From: Atrina japonica
Taxonomy: Eukaryota > Mollusca > Bivalvia > Pterioida > Pinnidae
Length of the DNA stretch: 64,000 nt
Reading direction: 5' to 3'
Assembly: GCA_030159075.1 (NCBI GenBank)
Contig: BROG01000006.1
Span: forward strand, 2,121,001 to 2,185,000
Under the pieces are notes generated by a model. That model worked only from the letters and a program-made list of their open reading frames with translations, did no database searches and was not told the DNA's origin. Position 1 is the first letter of the stretch. Every line of letters starts with the position of its first letter. Positions 1-11,250 of the stretch are shown here, one piece after another. A program made the position numbers and the translations under genes.

Positions 1-137
1 AGGATACTTGGACATTTTTCCCCTTGTTATTTTTGCCCTATTAAGACAGCAAATGTTTTAATTTTTGTCTGAAATCACCATCAGTTTTTAGCTTGAAAAC
101 TTAAATAGAATCATTTTAGATTCGCCTCCCCAAGTTT

Positions 138-217
138 AAAAATGGCGAAAATTCCCAGACATACAGTACAGTACAGTAAAAATGGCGAAAATTCCCAGAT
201 ATACAGTACAGTACAGT
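138..217. repeat. 40-bp tandem duplication
   Basis: Two head-to-tail copies of a 40-bp unit starting aaaaatggcgaaaattccca differ at one base. Each copy ends in an internal tacagtacagtacagt run. Confidence 0.85.
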
Positions 218-854
218 GTTTATTATATATATCTCTTTATGATCAGGATACTCTGTATATTTTATTAGATGCCATGGGTCAATTACAAATATACAGTATA
301 CATGTAGATCATGGAGATCATATTAGTGCCAAAAACACAAACACAGCATCAAACTCAAAGGCTAGATTGGGGAGGGGGGGGGGGGTTAGATTATAAACTG
401 ATTATATTAATAATGAGAACATATATCGGGAATGGTTTAAACCTTACAGTTATACATGTACATGTACCTGACGATCATGTATGTATGTAAGCTGATTATG
501 TCAGAACATGTACATATGTGTCATATTTTTAAAAGATTTTTGTGGTATTTTTATTATTGCATTGTAGCAGAATGTGTGATATTACATAAAAAAAGACATT
601 ACAATAATTTCAGTTATCAGCATCAATATCATGACTTTTGTCATTCACATCTATTGCTTCATCAGTACTTTTTTTCTATTCATTTCTACATGTAGTTCAA
701 ATCAATAAACATTCCAGAAAAACCAGAAATTTACTTTCTAAGAAATTGATGTAATAAAACAAGTACCATGCTAACTACATGTGCCATTTTGATGTATCCA
801 AGATATCCACACCACAGAAACTTAACATATTTTTCCCACACAAAAAATATAAAA

Positions 855-945
855 ATCAGATTCCAAGGTATTAATCTTTAGGATGTCCAGAAGACAATAC
901 ATATATGCCTGTATACAAATCTGGCGACTCTTCCCAGTAATGGAC
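855..945 (-). mobile_element. Decayed 3' tail of the window's common retroelement
   Basis: The plus strand reads cagattccaaggtattaatc followed by tttaggatgtccag and, after a gap, acaaatctgg. This is the same order as the better-kept tails at 17.6, 28.6 and 59.6 kb. Only the terminal ~90 bp are recognisable. Confidence 0.55.
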
Positions 946-2649
946 AAGTACTATTTCAATTATCTCAATAAAAAAAGTCCAACAAGCAACTTGTTTGTAC
1001 ATGTTAGATGTACATGTAGCAGTTGATAATTTTTTACAAAAGTGAAATACTTACAAGTGTTTTGAAAAATGTAATTATAGCATGGGTTTAATTACCAAAC
1101 ATGTGAATATCATACCCTCATTTATATGTCTGCTCTTGTATTACACAGGGAACTTGTGAAGTCTCGTCTCCACATTTACTGTTAGACCAATGTTATATAT
1201 AAAAAACATCACAGTGCTAAAAATTGCCTATAATACTGCAGTAAAACATACAGCGATGTGTGTAATTGATGAACGTAGATTGTAACGGTGTCTTCTTGGT
1301 ACATGTACAGTTATCTACATCTAAATGCATATGCGATTTAAGAAAGTTCAAAAATATATTTATAGATTTAGAATGTGTACAAAAAGTCATAGATAAGAGC
1401 ATTACTAAAGCATTTAGATGTTACATGTAGATGATACTGTATGGTAGTGTTTTTAGTGGATCACTTGGATACATACTTGTATATACATGTACCTTGTTCA
1501 TGTACATCTTTTTGAACATCTGTCAAGCAGGGCTATCAATATTGATACAAAATATGTTTGGTAATTCTACATAACATGGTGACAAGTGCAAACTATAGAT
1601 ACATGTGTCACACTATTTGCAAGTCTTGAGGTTTACTAGATTGGGAAACTTTTTAGCACGATTCCGCTTTTTCCTATCAAGCTTGTCCTTCCATGTACTC
1701 ATGCTGTGGGTGTTATCAAATTCGGTCTTCACTGACCATGCTTTGTTTTTCTCTTGTGAAGAATGGTAAATATATCTGAACAGGCACCAAACCTATACCT
1801 CAACAAAAAGTTATTAGTCAAAAAACATCAGTTGCAATAAGCAACCTTACAAAAAATAGTCATTGAATCTGTTTATGGTAGGGTGACCTCTGGTCAAGTA
1901 GCTGTCCACAGAAAGTGAATGACCACATTTGAACATGTAAATCAAATTTTAGGCATAATCCAGAGATGTTGAGGTGTGAATGTCCTGTCAGCAGGATCAG
2001 CTGTTTTTCTGCTGTTACTGGCTGCAGTTGACTACATGTACTTGTCAGTCCAAAGACCGGCTACAGTTACTGTACAGTTCATACTTTTGACCATTTACTT
2101 ATCAAAATCTGTGACCTTCTTTCAGCATTAAAATCATTTTACAAATGGCTTAAGTTATTCTAGTCCACTTTTATTTTCACAAAAAGGGTGGATTCTAGTC
2201 GATGTTGTGATTTTTTTCCCCAGACTGGCTGATTTTCATCTAGACTGGCATACCTTGCTAACTGCCGGTCCGAATGACCTGTTACATGTACTTAAAAAAT
2301 GATTCAACATCTCTGGGTTCTACCTATGACTATGAGAGAGAGCAGACCAAAGTTAATGATATGATATCCTAGGTTCAAGTAGATTTCAATACCTTTCTGA
2401 TGATAAATTATGTATTATATTTTAAGTCATAGGACTGGAGTTACAATATAGATTCAGCATGAAGTTATCTGAGATATGTGGGGGTTGTATGGGCTACATG
2501 ACTGGTTTCATTCCAACTTTGTTTCAACAAAATGCTCGCTTAAATAGTACCATACTAGTTTTCCAGCATATTTTGTAACTATTGCTTGGAAGATGTGTCA
2601 GTATAAATGAGATTAGATGATGTCACATATATACATATATATGTATTAT

Positions 2650-2816
2650 CGTAAAACCTGCTTTAACGACCATCTGTGAATAAAGACCTTTTTTTAGCTG
2701 TCCCCAATAGTACCATTTGTGTACAAGTCAACATCTATATAAAGACCACCTCCCTATAAAGACTGGTATTCTTGTGTCCCTAAGGAGGTTGTTATGTTAT
2801 TATACAAGTTTCACTG
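2650..2816. mobile_element. Tc1/mariner-pogo-like MITE, copy 1
   Basis: This is a short nonautonomous DNA element. It shares both ends and the middle (gtccccaatagtaccatttg, tatataaagaccacctccc, tgtgtccctaaggaggt) with the better-preserved copy at 16019-16198. Its right end, cactg, is followed by TA; its left end is decayed (CGTAAAACC instead of CAGTAAAAC). It carries no coding capacity. Confidence 0.75.
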
Positions 2817-2922
2817 TACATACCTGATGTTTTCTAGTCAAGAAGTCAGCTTAACCAATGTAATCTGCACTGTCTAATATTAACTCTGATATCCATTTAA
2901 TAAAAATTTTTGTTTTACACAG

Positions 2923-3043
2923 TAAAAAGAGAGAAGTTGTACCTGACCTGGCTCCCATGTTGTGGCATTCATTTGGCACAGTAGCGGCACTGTTACAAGA
3001 AATCGTCAACATTTATCCTGCTATTAATCCTCCACATTTGACA
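2923..3043 (+). CDS. CNOT9: CNOT9 exon, [14 protein letters not shown] segment
   Basis: The acceptor is ttttacacag and the donor is gtaagttt. The exon is 121 nt: one base finishing an upstream codon plus 40 codons. It encodes the first armadillo repeats ([20 protein letters not shown]). This is the first CNOT9 exon visible, so its 5' partner lies before position 1. Confidence 0.96.
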
Positions 3044-6000
3044 GTAAGTTTTGAAGCGTGGTCAATTTCCAGTGATTCCCAGAATTATGTTACTCATCAA
3101 TTTGAATTTCAAATTTCTATGGCCAATGGTGAAAGATTAGGTGGAATGCTGCTTTTGCCATGATATTTTGGTCTATCTGAATACCACATTTTGGTTTTCA
3201 TCAAATTAACTTGCTTTACATGTATATCGACTAGACCTCAAATTAGTGTCATTATGGACTTTTGGCAATATTTTCATCAATTCATGTCTTAGCTATCAGT
3301 TAATAGTGCTCACAAACCCATCTTACTTGATGTTCTTTTTTAAAAGTGAATACGAGCCGGCCTGGCTCAGTCGGTAGCGCATTCGACACTGGATCGTGAG
3401 GTCATGAGATCGAGTCATGCCGGCGACAGGTTGCTTTCCTGTCTTTCGCATGAGACAGTAAAAACTGGAGGTCCCGTGTCACATTAGGTGTCAGCACGTT
3501 AAAGAACCCTTACTGCTCAATGGCCATAAGTGTCAAGCATAGGCCAATTTGAAGCCTTCACCAGCATTTGGTGACATCTCCATATGAGTGAAATATTGTT
3601 GAGTGGGACGTTAAACAACAATAAACAAACAAACAAATAATTAAATGTGAATATTGTGATACATTGATTTTTATGTACTGTATTTCTCGGATTATAAGTC
3701 ACACATTTCTATAAACCGCAGTGCCGTTTTATAGTGATTTTTCAGTATTTGGTAGCGTATAAAACGCACCGGAATATAAACTGCACATGTAGGAAGGTGT
3801 TCACTGAACTTGTATTGAGAAAACGTATGTCTAAACCCATGTACAATGTTCAATTATGGGATGTATTTGAACGTTGATTTTTTTTTTGCATAAATATTAC
3901 TTGTAAAATATTAGTAATATATTTTAAATGCAGAACAATCTCATTTTTTAAAAAAGAATAGTATTTAATAACCTAAATTGAGGACGTGAAATTGTATTTC
4001 TATATGTCGCCGATAGTACGAGTTTAACTGTAGATCTGGTATTTCTGAGTTCTCAAGTTCAGCTTTGCTGATCACACTCTTGATTTTGAAGAAACAATGG
4101 ATCCATAATTAGCATTGAATGACCTTGACCTCAGTAACCTTGTTTTTCCTTCATTTCAGGCTCATCAATCAAACAGAGTGTGTAATGCATTAGCACTTTT
4201 ACAGTGTGTAGCCTCCCACCCAGAAACAAGATCTGCATTTTTACAAGGTATTCATGTTTTCAGCTTATATTTATTTACAGTTAAATACTTCACATTCTAG
4301 AGGTTTGGTGGTCTCTAATCAACCTATCAGTATAGCCCGTAACCTTAAATTATAAATTAATAATTCATCTAGCTGTCAATCCACTTCAATACAATCTAAC
4401 AAACATTTTAATGTTTCCATAAATCTGCCAATATTACTGTAAATAACTTTATTTTCACATGACACTGCTTCTCACTTTATTCGTGAGACGTTATTTTCGT
4501 AGTAAAATTTACAAAAGCCCATTTCATCATACTATTTTCGTATTTCATTACAAAAGTTGTTTTCTGTTCTGATATGAACTCAATTAATATCAACCATCTT
4601 CTTAAACTTCCAAAATAGTGTTTTCTTTTAAACATGTTAGTATATTTTCCTCCACAGTGGTTACTTCAACTGGGCCAGTGATAAACTATGTCCCTAATTG
4701 TAATTAACACATGTAGCATTGTGCCTTTCAGTTTTCATGTTAGAAAATTAATTGAGAACTTTATTTTTGGCGAGCGACAGCAATAGCGAAATTATGCGTA
4801 AATAAAATTATCGTGAATAAAACCGGATTTGCAGTATTCTTATAATTTGGTTGATAAATTATATATGATAGATAGATAAAAGTCTGACTGTCCACACTTT
4901 AATTCATAACATTTGTGGAATCAGAATTGGTCTGTAGAAATAAGATCTAGCTATCATATTTATATGTCCAAGACTTGATAATCAGATCTATATAAAATTA
5001 ACATACTATTTTATAGGCAGCTTTTCACGGTAATACAAAATGTATACAACTTTTGTAAAATGTTCCTCACCTGTCGACATGGTAAAACAGGTTAATATTA
5101 TATGTTCCTCACCTGTCGACATGGTAAAACAGGTTAATATTCAACTTGTTATGTGTCAGCCAGACGTGAACAAAGTAAAAATCCAGGCTGTTGATTGGCC
5201 AGATTTAGAAAGTTGTATACGATTTGTTGTACAGAATAGGAACATGTTTAAACACTTGCTTCCTGTGCTAAGCATGACCAGCAATCTTGCTTTTGTGCTG
5301 AACTGACTTGGTGGAACTTAAATCCAACAAAATTTAAGTAAAATGCATTAGCTCTTTTACAGTGTGTTGCTATCAAGTTTTTGTCGCTGACATTTTGCCA
5401 AAAAGCATTCATTTACAGTAACTTCTAGTTCAGCAAGATACATTATAACAACAAGGATTGAAAATAGTACATTACATTTATATAAAACCACTTTATGACC
5501 AAGAACTGTTCAGAACACACTCTGTCTTTATCAGTAAGAAAAACAAGTCTGCTAACAAAATTAACGATCATATCAGATTAAGTCTGTTCAATCCAATGCT
5601 TCAAATTTGCAGTTTGCTTTATACGAACCGATTCATGTATTTTTTATGCTGCTTAACTTCTGCACTGTTTTGTTAAAACAATACATCTAATACATATTGT
5701 ACACTTATTGAGATGATTTTTTTTGTCTCTTTTCAGCTCACATTCCCCTGTTTCTTTACCCATTTTTACACACTGTCAGTAAAACCCGTCCTTTCGAATA
5801 TTTACGGTTGACAAGTTTGGGTGTAATTGGTGCTTTAGTCAAGGTATGTAAATTTTTCACTGATTTTCTTATGTGCATACAGTAGAACTTCGGTGAGTCG
5901 AACTTCGATAAGTCGAATTTCTAAATGTTTTGAACTCTTGACAAAGTCATGAATAATTTTGTTATTTAACGCTTCTTTTAAACATTTTTTAATTTAAACT

Positions 6001-9000
6001 TTTTATGAGTCAAATTTCTCAATGTCTTGATTGAATTTCTGGGCCAATTTCTATAAAAACAACGAAAATTCCTACATATATTTCAAAGTCAGAATTTACA
6101 TGTATACGAAATAGCCCCATGATAATTCTTCTCCTTCTCTCAATGTTTTAATTTCACAAAAAATTAAGTGAAATTTAGCACTATTAGTTATAATGACCAT
6201 GTCTTAAATTGTTTCGAGGCTTCATATACACCACTGTACACCTAATAGAACCTGTGAAATAAAAAAAAAATGTATAATTCTCAATTACCGCATGCATCCA
6301 CGAGTTGAAACCCTTTTCTAGGTGGTCTCTTGAACTTCGACTCCTCAAAGTTCTATTTTATTTAATTATCAGAAAAAAATATCCAAAATATATGATCATA
6401 AGCAGTATCTTGGTTGACAATACTAACATATTCTTTCAATGTTATTGGATTGTAAAAAGAATGCTCGAAGGACAAAATGGATGTCATATCACTTTGTCTT
6501 TAAAATTTTCAATGCTGATAATTGCTATCGTGTGATCTGTATTTCATGGTATTTTGTCGTATGTTTTGGTACTTTTTAAGAATTTTAACTAATTTACCCT
6601 GAAAAGCAGTGGGCTGAACATTTTTTAAATTGCAAAAATTATTTCTGAAAAATATTGCAGTATTTTCTTTTGAGAATGTTCACACTCAATCAACTTTATC
6701 TTTGTGTATCATTTTATATAGATCTAAAACATAACATTTAATTTGTTCATATTTGTGTGCACAAGTGAAGAATTGTCCAAAGGGAGGTAATCATGATTGA
6801 GTACTGGTGAGTGCTAGTTCACTCGTTATTTTTACATAAATTATTTTGTTAATATTTTATTCAAGAATGTAAATTATTATTTATTACTATCTGTTACAGA
6901 CTGATGAACAGGAAGTAATCAATTTCCTTCTCACAACTGAAATTATTCCTTTGTGTTTACGTATTATGGAGTCAGGGAGTGAATTGTCCAAAACAGTAAG
7001 TAGACTTATTTGAACAAGGTATACCAAAAATAAGGGGAGTTAATTCTCTAAGACATTTACCAGTGATATACAAAATATACACTTTTGTAATTGCAATTTG
7101 GAAACAAAAAGCTGAAATTGTTTTTGCTTGAATCTGTCAGTTTTTGCTGATTATAAAAGTAATTAATATCAGATTATCCAAGATCAGTATATGAAAAAAA
7201 AAAGATAATGATTTGTTAACCTAAGGACCAAGGTCATAAAACTTTTAAAGAATATTTTTGGTCTGATAATACAATGGAAACTGTCTTATGAGACCACTAT
7301 CATAGAAGGCCACCTGTCTTGGGAGGCCTCATTCTAAAACCATTTAGTTAAATAATCCTTTTGATAAAGCCCCTTTTGAGAGACTGCCTGCCTTGTAAGA
7401 CCATATTTGAGCGGCAAAAGGGATGGTCTTTCACGACAGGTTCCACTGTTTTCTTAGGAGTGTCAGCTTGGCCAATCAAGTATCAGAATTTCCGGAAGAT
7501 AAATTCTCAGACTTGGATGATACACAAGTTTTATGATTAGCCAAGGAGTGAAGTGTTCTGTAGAACTGAGTAAAGACATACAGTAAGAGTTCAAGTTGTT
7601 AAATGTTAAGTAGCCCATTCCTTTGATTTCTATTTTTTAGGTTGCCACATTTATACTACAGAAGATACTCCTGGACGAGACTGGACTATCATACATATGT
7701 CAGACATACGAAAGATTCTCTCATGTTGCCATGATACTAGTAAGCTGATGATTCATTCCTTAACTCATCAACCCCTTAAAGACAATGGACTCTTCTATAA
7801 ATCAATGCTTTAGGCCAGTCCAAATGTGTCTTTAGGGGTTGAATGAGTTAAATACTGCATGATTAGTGTGTAACAATGACAAATTTTACAACCCATATAA
7901 TGACAATTAAACTGTATACCTGAAACCATAATGAATTATTTAGATTTGGTGTAATTCTGAGTTTTAACTTTAGGTTTAAAATGTTCACTCAGAGGTGGTA
8001 ATGAGTACTATCGGTATTTCTCTGCTTTATGATGGAATGAACCAATTTTCCTCACACTTGTCTGACTTCAATAAAATGCTAAGTTCCAATCTTTTAAAAC
8101 TCAGTTTTGTAGTAAGGTTATAAATTATTAAAAAGAAAATCTCATCATCTTAAGTATTATATAGGAATTCTGAACAATAAACTCGGATATTGTCTCACTC
8201 AATACCATTGGAATTTTCTTTGTAAAATATTCAGGGCATTAGTATATTTTTTGTTTAAATCACAACCATCTAGACAAATATACAGTGGAATCTCGTTATC
8301 TCGAAATTCACAGGACTGGCCCGTTTACTTAAAGATATCCGAAATTCGAGATAACGAAAATTTTCAATTAACATATTTTCTATTCTTATTGGACGATGAA
8401 ATAGACCTTTTCAGGGTACTGATTAATTCAAATTGGATTTAAGCAATTATTAATGACACCTTCATCTTGGCACGTTAACGAAGTCGGTTGTCCTGTGTTT
8501 CGCAGGTAAACAAGTAATATATAGAATGATTTTTGCATTCAAAATGTAAACCTTTAATCATGGATGGTAACTTCGAGATAACTAGTGACAATTCTGTAAT
8601 ATTTAGATACTTTGGACCAGAAAAATACTTTGACATAACCAGAATTTCAACCCATCCGATATTGACATATCGAGATTCCACTGTATATTGAATCATGTAT
8701 AGACTGCATGCAGGACTTTGTTATTTTATTTTTACACATTGGATACCAAGATCAGGAAAACATGGACCAAATTCTTAAATTTCAAAGTCTTGAATTAATT
8801 ACTTGTGAACCTTGTCCTTGAACTCAGATTTTGTAGTTAAAAGAACTTTGTATGTACGGGCAATTGATATAAATGTTGATATACAGTGTTCACAATAATA
8901 TACTTGTCATTTTAGGGGAAAATGGTGCTACATTTATCAAAAGAGCCATCAGCTAGACTGCTGAAGCATGTGGTTAGGTGCTATTTAAGGTTATCAGACA

Positions 9001-11250
9001 ATCCAAGGTAAATTTAAACAATTGCATAATATCTATTATTAGATCGTGAAGATCATTGTATACCTTTCACGAAGTATTTTTTTTTACGATTATTTTTGTC
9101 TTGTCTTGAGGAAGGAAGAAAGTGCTATGTTTTTGTTGCAGGCTTGCTGCTCAGTTATTGTTTCTAGCTTGCTGATATTTGGCTTGGGTGTTCCTGGGAT
9201 GTTTAGCATTGATGGTATGAAGTTGGGGGGGGGAAAAATTTTGATGGTTTGGACATAACTTTGTTTTCGCCAATTTGTATCAATTAGAAAAACGGAAGGC
9301 ATTCAAATACACTAAAGAGTATAAAGCCTTTTACCAGAATTGTGAAATTAACCTATGGGCAAGTGCTCAGCCCCAGGGCAGAGTAAATTTAGTCATATAG
9401 TGTTCATATACTTTTTAGTTCAAGTGAGCTTTTTCTGATCGCCTTTTGTCCGTCGTCTGTCCGTCCATCTGTCCTTATACTTTTCACATTTTCGACTTCT
9501 TCTCCAAAACCGCTGAAGGGATTTTGATGAAACTTTATAGGAAGTAAGTACTCAAGGTCTTGTACCAAATTTGTTCATTTCGGCAAGATCGGCCCAGGGT
9601 GGGGCAAAAGAGGCCCCAAGGGGTACCCCTATTTCTAAATCTCCTCCAGAACCGCTGCATGATTTGAAAAACTAACTGTATTTGAGTGATCAACATAGAT
9701 GTATGATTCAAGTTTGATAATTTTGTTGAAATCGGGAAATAAATTTTTGACACATTTTTGACGTCTTTTTAGACTTTGTAATTTTCATTCATTTTTGTAT
9801 GATTTCTTTGATTTTCTCCCCAATTACTCATTATGATGCATTTATTTTATGTTTTACCTGTGGTTTGGTAGATAAATGCTTTCCTGAAAGAATTTTGCTA
9901 AAATTTAATTCTTAGAATTTTTCATTAATTTTTTAAGACTGCAAAATTGAAAGGGGGGGGGGGGGTAATTTTCCACATTTTCGACTTCTTCTCCAACTGT
10001 TGAAGGGATTTTGATGAAATTTTATCGGAAGAAAGTACTCAAGTTCCTCTACCAAGTTTCTTCATTTCAGCCAGATTGGCCCAGGGTGGATCTAGGATGG
10101 GGCAAAATAGGCCTGGGGTGTACCCCTCTTTAAAAATCTTCTCCAGAAATGCTGATGGATTGAAAAACTAATTGAGTGAGTGATTTTTATGGATGCATTA
10201 TTCAATTTCTGTTTTTAGAATAAATTGGAAAACTAATTTTTGTCATGTTTTTGACATCTTTCCCAACTTTGTCATTTTCATTCATTTTTAAGTCTCCTTC
10301 ACTCCTAAAGGAGTGTTAAAATAATTTGTAAATTTGAGATTCCAATATTTGTAAAATACCAACACAGTTCAGGTGATCAATGTGGCTCATGGGCCTCTTG
10401 TTATATAAACATTTTTTTTATGCATTGTAAAGAAGAACTGAATACTTATAGAAAGAGTAATGCAAATGATATTTTCACAAAATTTTCAGGTCAAAGGTCA
10501 TTGACATTTCTGAAGACCTAAAATGTTAATTTTATCAGAAACCATTAACCTTTTGTATAGGCATGTGCTGTAGAAATTATGGGGAATGATGCCTATTGTA
10601 AGTTTGCAAGGTCATTTGGTCAAAAGTCATCAAAGCTTGGTCTGTTTTCTCTAAAAACCATCATTTTTGTATAGTCATATGCCTTTGAGAGTCATTGGGA
10701 ATATTAACAAAGTTTCCAGTTCACTATGTCTATGATCAAAGGTCTTTGACACTTCTGACCCTCAATTTGAGCACTGAAAATGCATCTGAAAGTTATAGTT
10801 CATGTAAAGATTATATTGCACAGTTTCAAGATCATTGGGTCAAAGGTTGTCGAAACCATTGAAGACCTATAATGTCAGTTTTGTAAAATAAACCTCAACC
10901 TTTTTGTTCCGTGTATTATTGGTTTCAAAGTCAGAAAAGGTCTTTTATGAAATTAAATGTCATTTCGACTGAAACGATTTCACTGTATAGATATAATATC
11001 ATATTTAACAAATTGAAGAGTTAGTTGGTTAATTGAAACTGATGTTCTGGTATCTAACAAGTACATTTTTTTCATTTCCAGAGCAAAAGAAGCTTTAAGA
11101 CAGTGCCTTCCAGACCAGCTTAAGGACAGCACATTTTCCAATTGTCTGAAGGATGATAATTCTACAAAAAGATGGTTAATGCAACTTCAACAGAATTTGG
11201 AAGCTCCAGGCTTGCCTGATCCTAGAAGTATGCCATTACACCAGCAATGA
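2923..11250 (+). CDS. CNOT9: CNOT9 (RQCD1/Caf40) subunit of CCR4-NOT, 3' part of the gene
   Basis: Seven exons join in frame: 2923-3043, 4160-4247, 5737-5843, 6900-6995, 7641-7739, 8916-9007 and 11082-11250. They give 256 residues and a TGA stop. The product matches metazoan CNOT9 almost residue for residue: [57 protein letters not shown] and [20 protein letters not shown]9 is the armadillo-repeat subunit of the cytoplasmic CCR4-NOT deadenylase. It binds CNOT1 and recruits GW182/TNRC6 and other mRNA-silencing partners (family knowledge). The family is usually about 299 residues, so roughly 43 N-terminal residues (start codon and first helix) are upstream of the window; the first exon here begins with the last base of a split codon. 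The C-terminus is slightly divergent (ends PLHQQ). All introns are GT-AG and all phases match. The gene converges with the minus-strand receptor. Confidence 0.97.
3353..3640 (+). mobile_element. Full-length tRNA-derived SINE with 13-bp target-site duplication
   Basis: The head is tRNA-like, with box A ggctcagtcggtagcgcatt and box B-like gagatcgagtcatgc. A body containing cacgttaaagaaccc and gagtgggacgttaaacaaca follows, with an (AAAC)-rich tail. Flanking repeats TTAAAAGTGAATA (3340-3352) and TTAAATGTGAATA (3641-3653) differ at one base and mark the insertion. The layout resembles mollusc MESO/core-type SINEs; that family name is inference. The element is inserted in a CNOT9 intron in the sense direction. 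Confidence 0.9.
4160..4247 (+). CDS. CNOT9: CNOT9 exon, [15 protein letters not shown] segment
   Basis: The acceptor is ccttcatttcag and the donor is gtattcat. The exon is 88 nt: 29 codons plus one base. It encodes [20 protein letters not shown] and [10 protein letters not shown] 29-bp near-copy of its middle lies in the next intron at 5342-5370. Confidence 0.97.
5040..5142. repeat. Short tandem duplication (~44 bp) in a CNOT9 intron
   Basis: The segment tgttcctcacctgtcgacat plus ggtaaaacaggttaatatt occurs twice in direct succession. The following ~150 bp stay open in one frame, but no product is recognisable. Confidence 0.8.
5342..5370 (+). pseudogene. Exon-fragment duplicate of CNOT9 exon 4160-4247
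   Basis: Twenty-nine bases of the intron match the middle of the upstream exon with two differences inside the core (aatgcattagc[t]cttttacagtgtgt[t]gc). Both differences are synonymous, so [10 protein letters not shown] is still encoded. No acceptor or donor flanks it, so it is not an exon as it stands. Confidence 0.6.
5737..5843 (+). CDS. CNOT9: CNOT9 exon, [20 protein letters not shown] segment
   Basis: The acceptor is gtctcttttcag and the donor is gtatgtaa. The exon is 107 nt: two bases completing alanine plus 35 codons. It ends in [15 protein letters not shown], an armadillo helix pair that is nearly invariant in the family. Confidence 0.97.
5880..6358. mobile_element. TA-flanked MITE, 479 bp
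   Basis: The ends are inverted and similar: cagtagaacttcggtgagtc on the left, and the complement of gactcctcaaagttctattt on the right. Both sides are flanked by TA. CAGT termini with a TA duplication suggest a pogo/Tigger-like Tc1/mariner source. No transposase frame is present. Confidence 0.7.
6900..6995 (+). CDS. CNOT9: CNOT9 exon, [20 protein letters not shown] segment
   Basis: The acceptor is actatctgttacag and the donor is gtaagtag. The exon is exactly 32 codons in phase 0, ending [12 protein letters not shown]. Confidence 0.97.
7272..7448. mobile_element. TA-side MITE, 177 bp
   Basis: The left end caatggaaactgtcttatga pairs with the complement of the right end gacaggttccactg. The left flank is TA and the right flank has decayed to TT. 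It resembles, but is not the same family as, the other CAGT-ended elements here. Confidence 0.6.
7641..7739 (+). CDS. CNOT9: CNOT9 exon, [20 protein letters not shown] segment
   Basis: The acceptor is ttctattttttag and the donor is gtaagctg. The exon is exactly 33 codons in phase 0, ending [13 protein letters not shown]. Confidence 0.97.
8283..8683. mobile_element. pogo/Tigger-like MITE, 401 bp
   Basis: Perfectly placed TA duplications (8281-8282, 8684-8685) flank the inverted ends cagtggaatctcgttatctc and the complement of gacatatcgagattccactg. The CAGTGGAATCTCG start is typical of pogo-group elements. It is noncoding and sits in the intron before CNOT9 exon 8916-9007. Confidence 0.85.
8916..9007 (+). 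CDS. CNOT9: CNOT9 exon, [20 protein letters not shown] segment
   Basis: The acceptor is gtcattttag and the donor is gtaaattt. The exon is 92 nt: 30 codons plus AG, which the next exon completes to arginine ([11 protein letters not shown]). Confidence 0.97.
9418..10404. repeat. Long interspersed noncoding repeat with internal paragraphs
   Basis: The element starts aagtgagctttttctgatcg with repeated gtccgtc words and ends tggctcatgggcctcttgtt. Inside, the sentence 'ttcgacttcttctccaa... ctgaagggattttgatgaaa' occurs at about 9493 and again at about 9980, each followed by a 'ggcaaaa...aggcc' stretch. A dyad, cactcctaaaggagtg, lies near 10300. The same start and end words recur in the 12.57-13.63 kb element. 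No coding frame was found. Confidence 0.7.
10440..11040. repeat. Degenerate paragraph repeat in the last CNOT9 intron
   Basis: Phrases such as 'aggtcaaaggtcattgacat', 'ggtcatttggtcaaaagtca' and 'tcattgggtcaaaggttgtc' recur at irregular 100-150 bp steps. This is an old tandem structure related in style to the flanking long repeat. Confidence 0.5.
11082..11250 (+). CDS. CNOT9: CNOT9 last coding exon
   Basis: The acceptor is ttttcatttccag. The exon holds one base plus 55 codons and a TGA stop. It encodes [20 protein letters not shown] and a C-terminal tail that is shorter and less conserved than in vertebrates, ending [10 protein letters not shown]. Confidence 0.96.

Larger units (their letters stand above)
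1..2922 (+). other. CNOT9 upstream intron sequence
   Basis: No exon is supported here. The missing CNOT9 N-terminus was looked for and not seen. The stretch holds a 40-bp tandem duplication (138-217), a G run near 370-385, a decayed retroelement tail (855-945) and a TA-flanked MITE (2650-2816). Many short tacatgta palindromic words are scattered through it. Confidence 0.6.

Noticed and set aside
3353..3425. tRNA-like box A and box B sequence
   Set aside because: Box B is degenerate, the cloverleaf does not close, and the sequence continues into a SINE body with target-site duplications.
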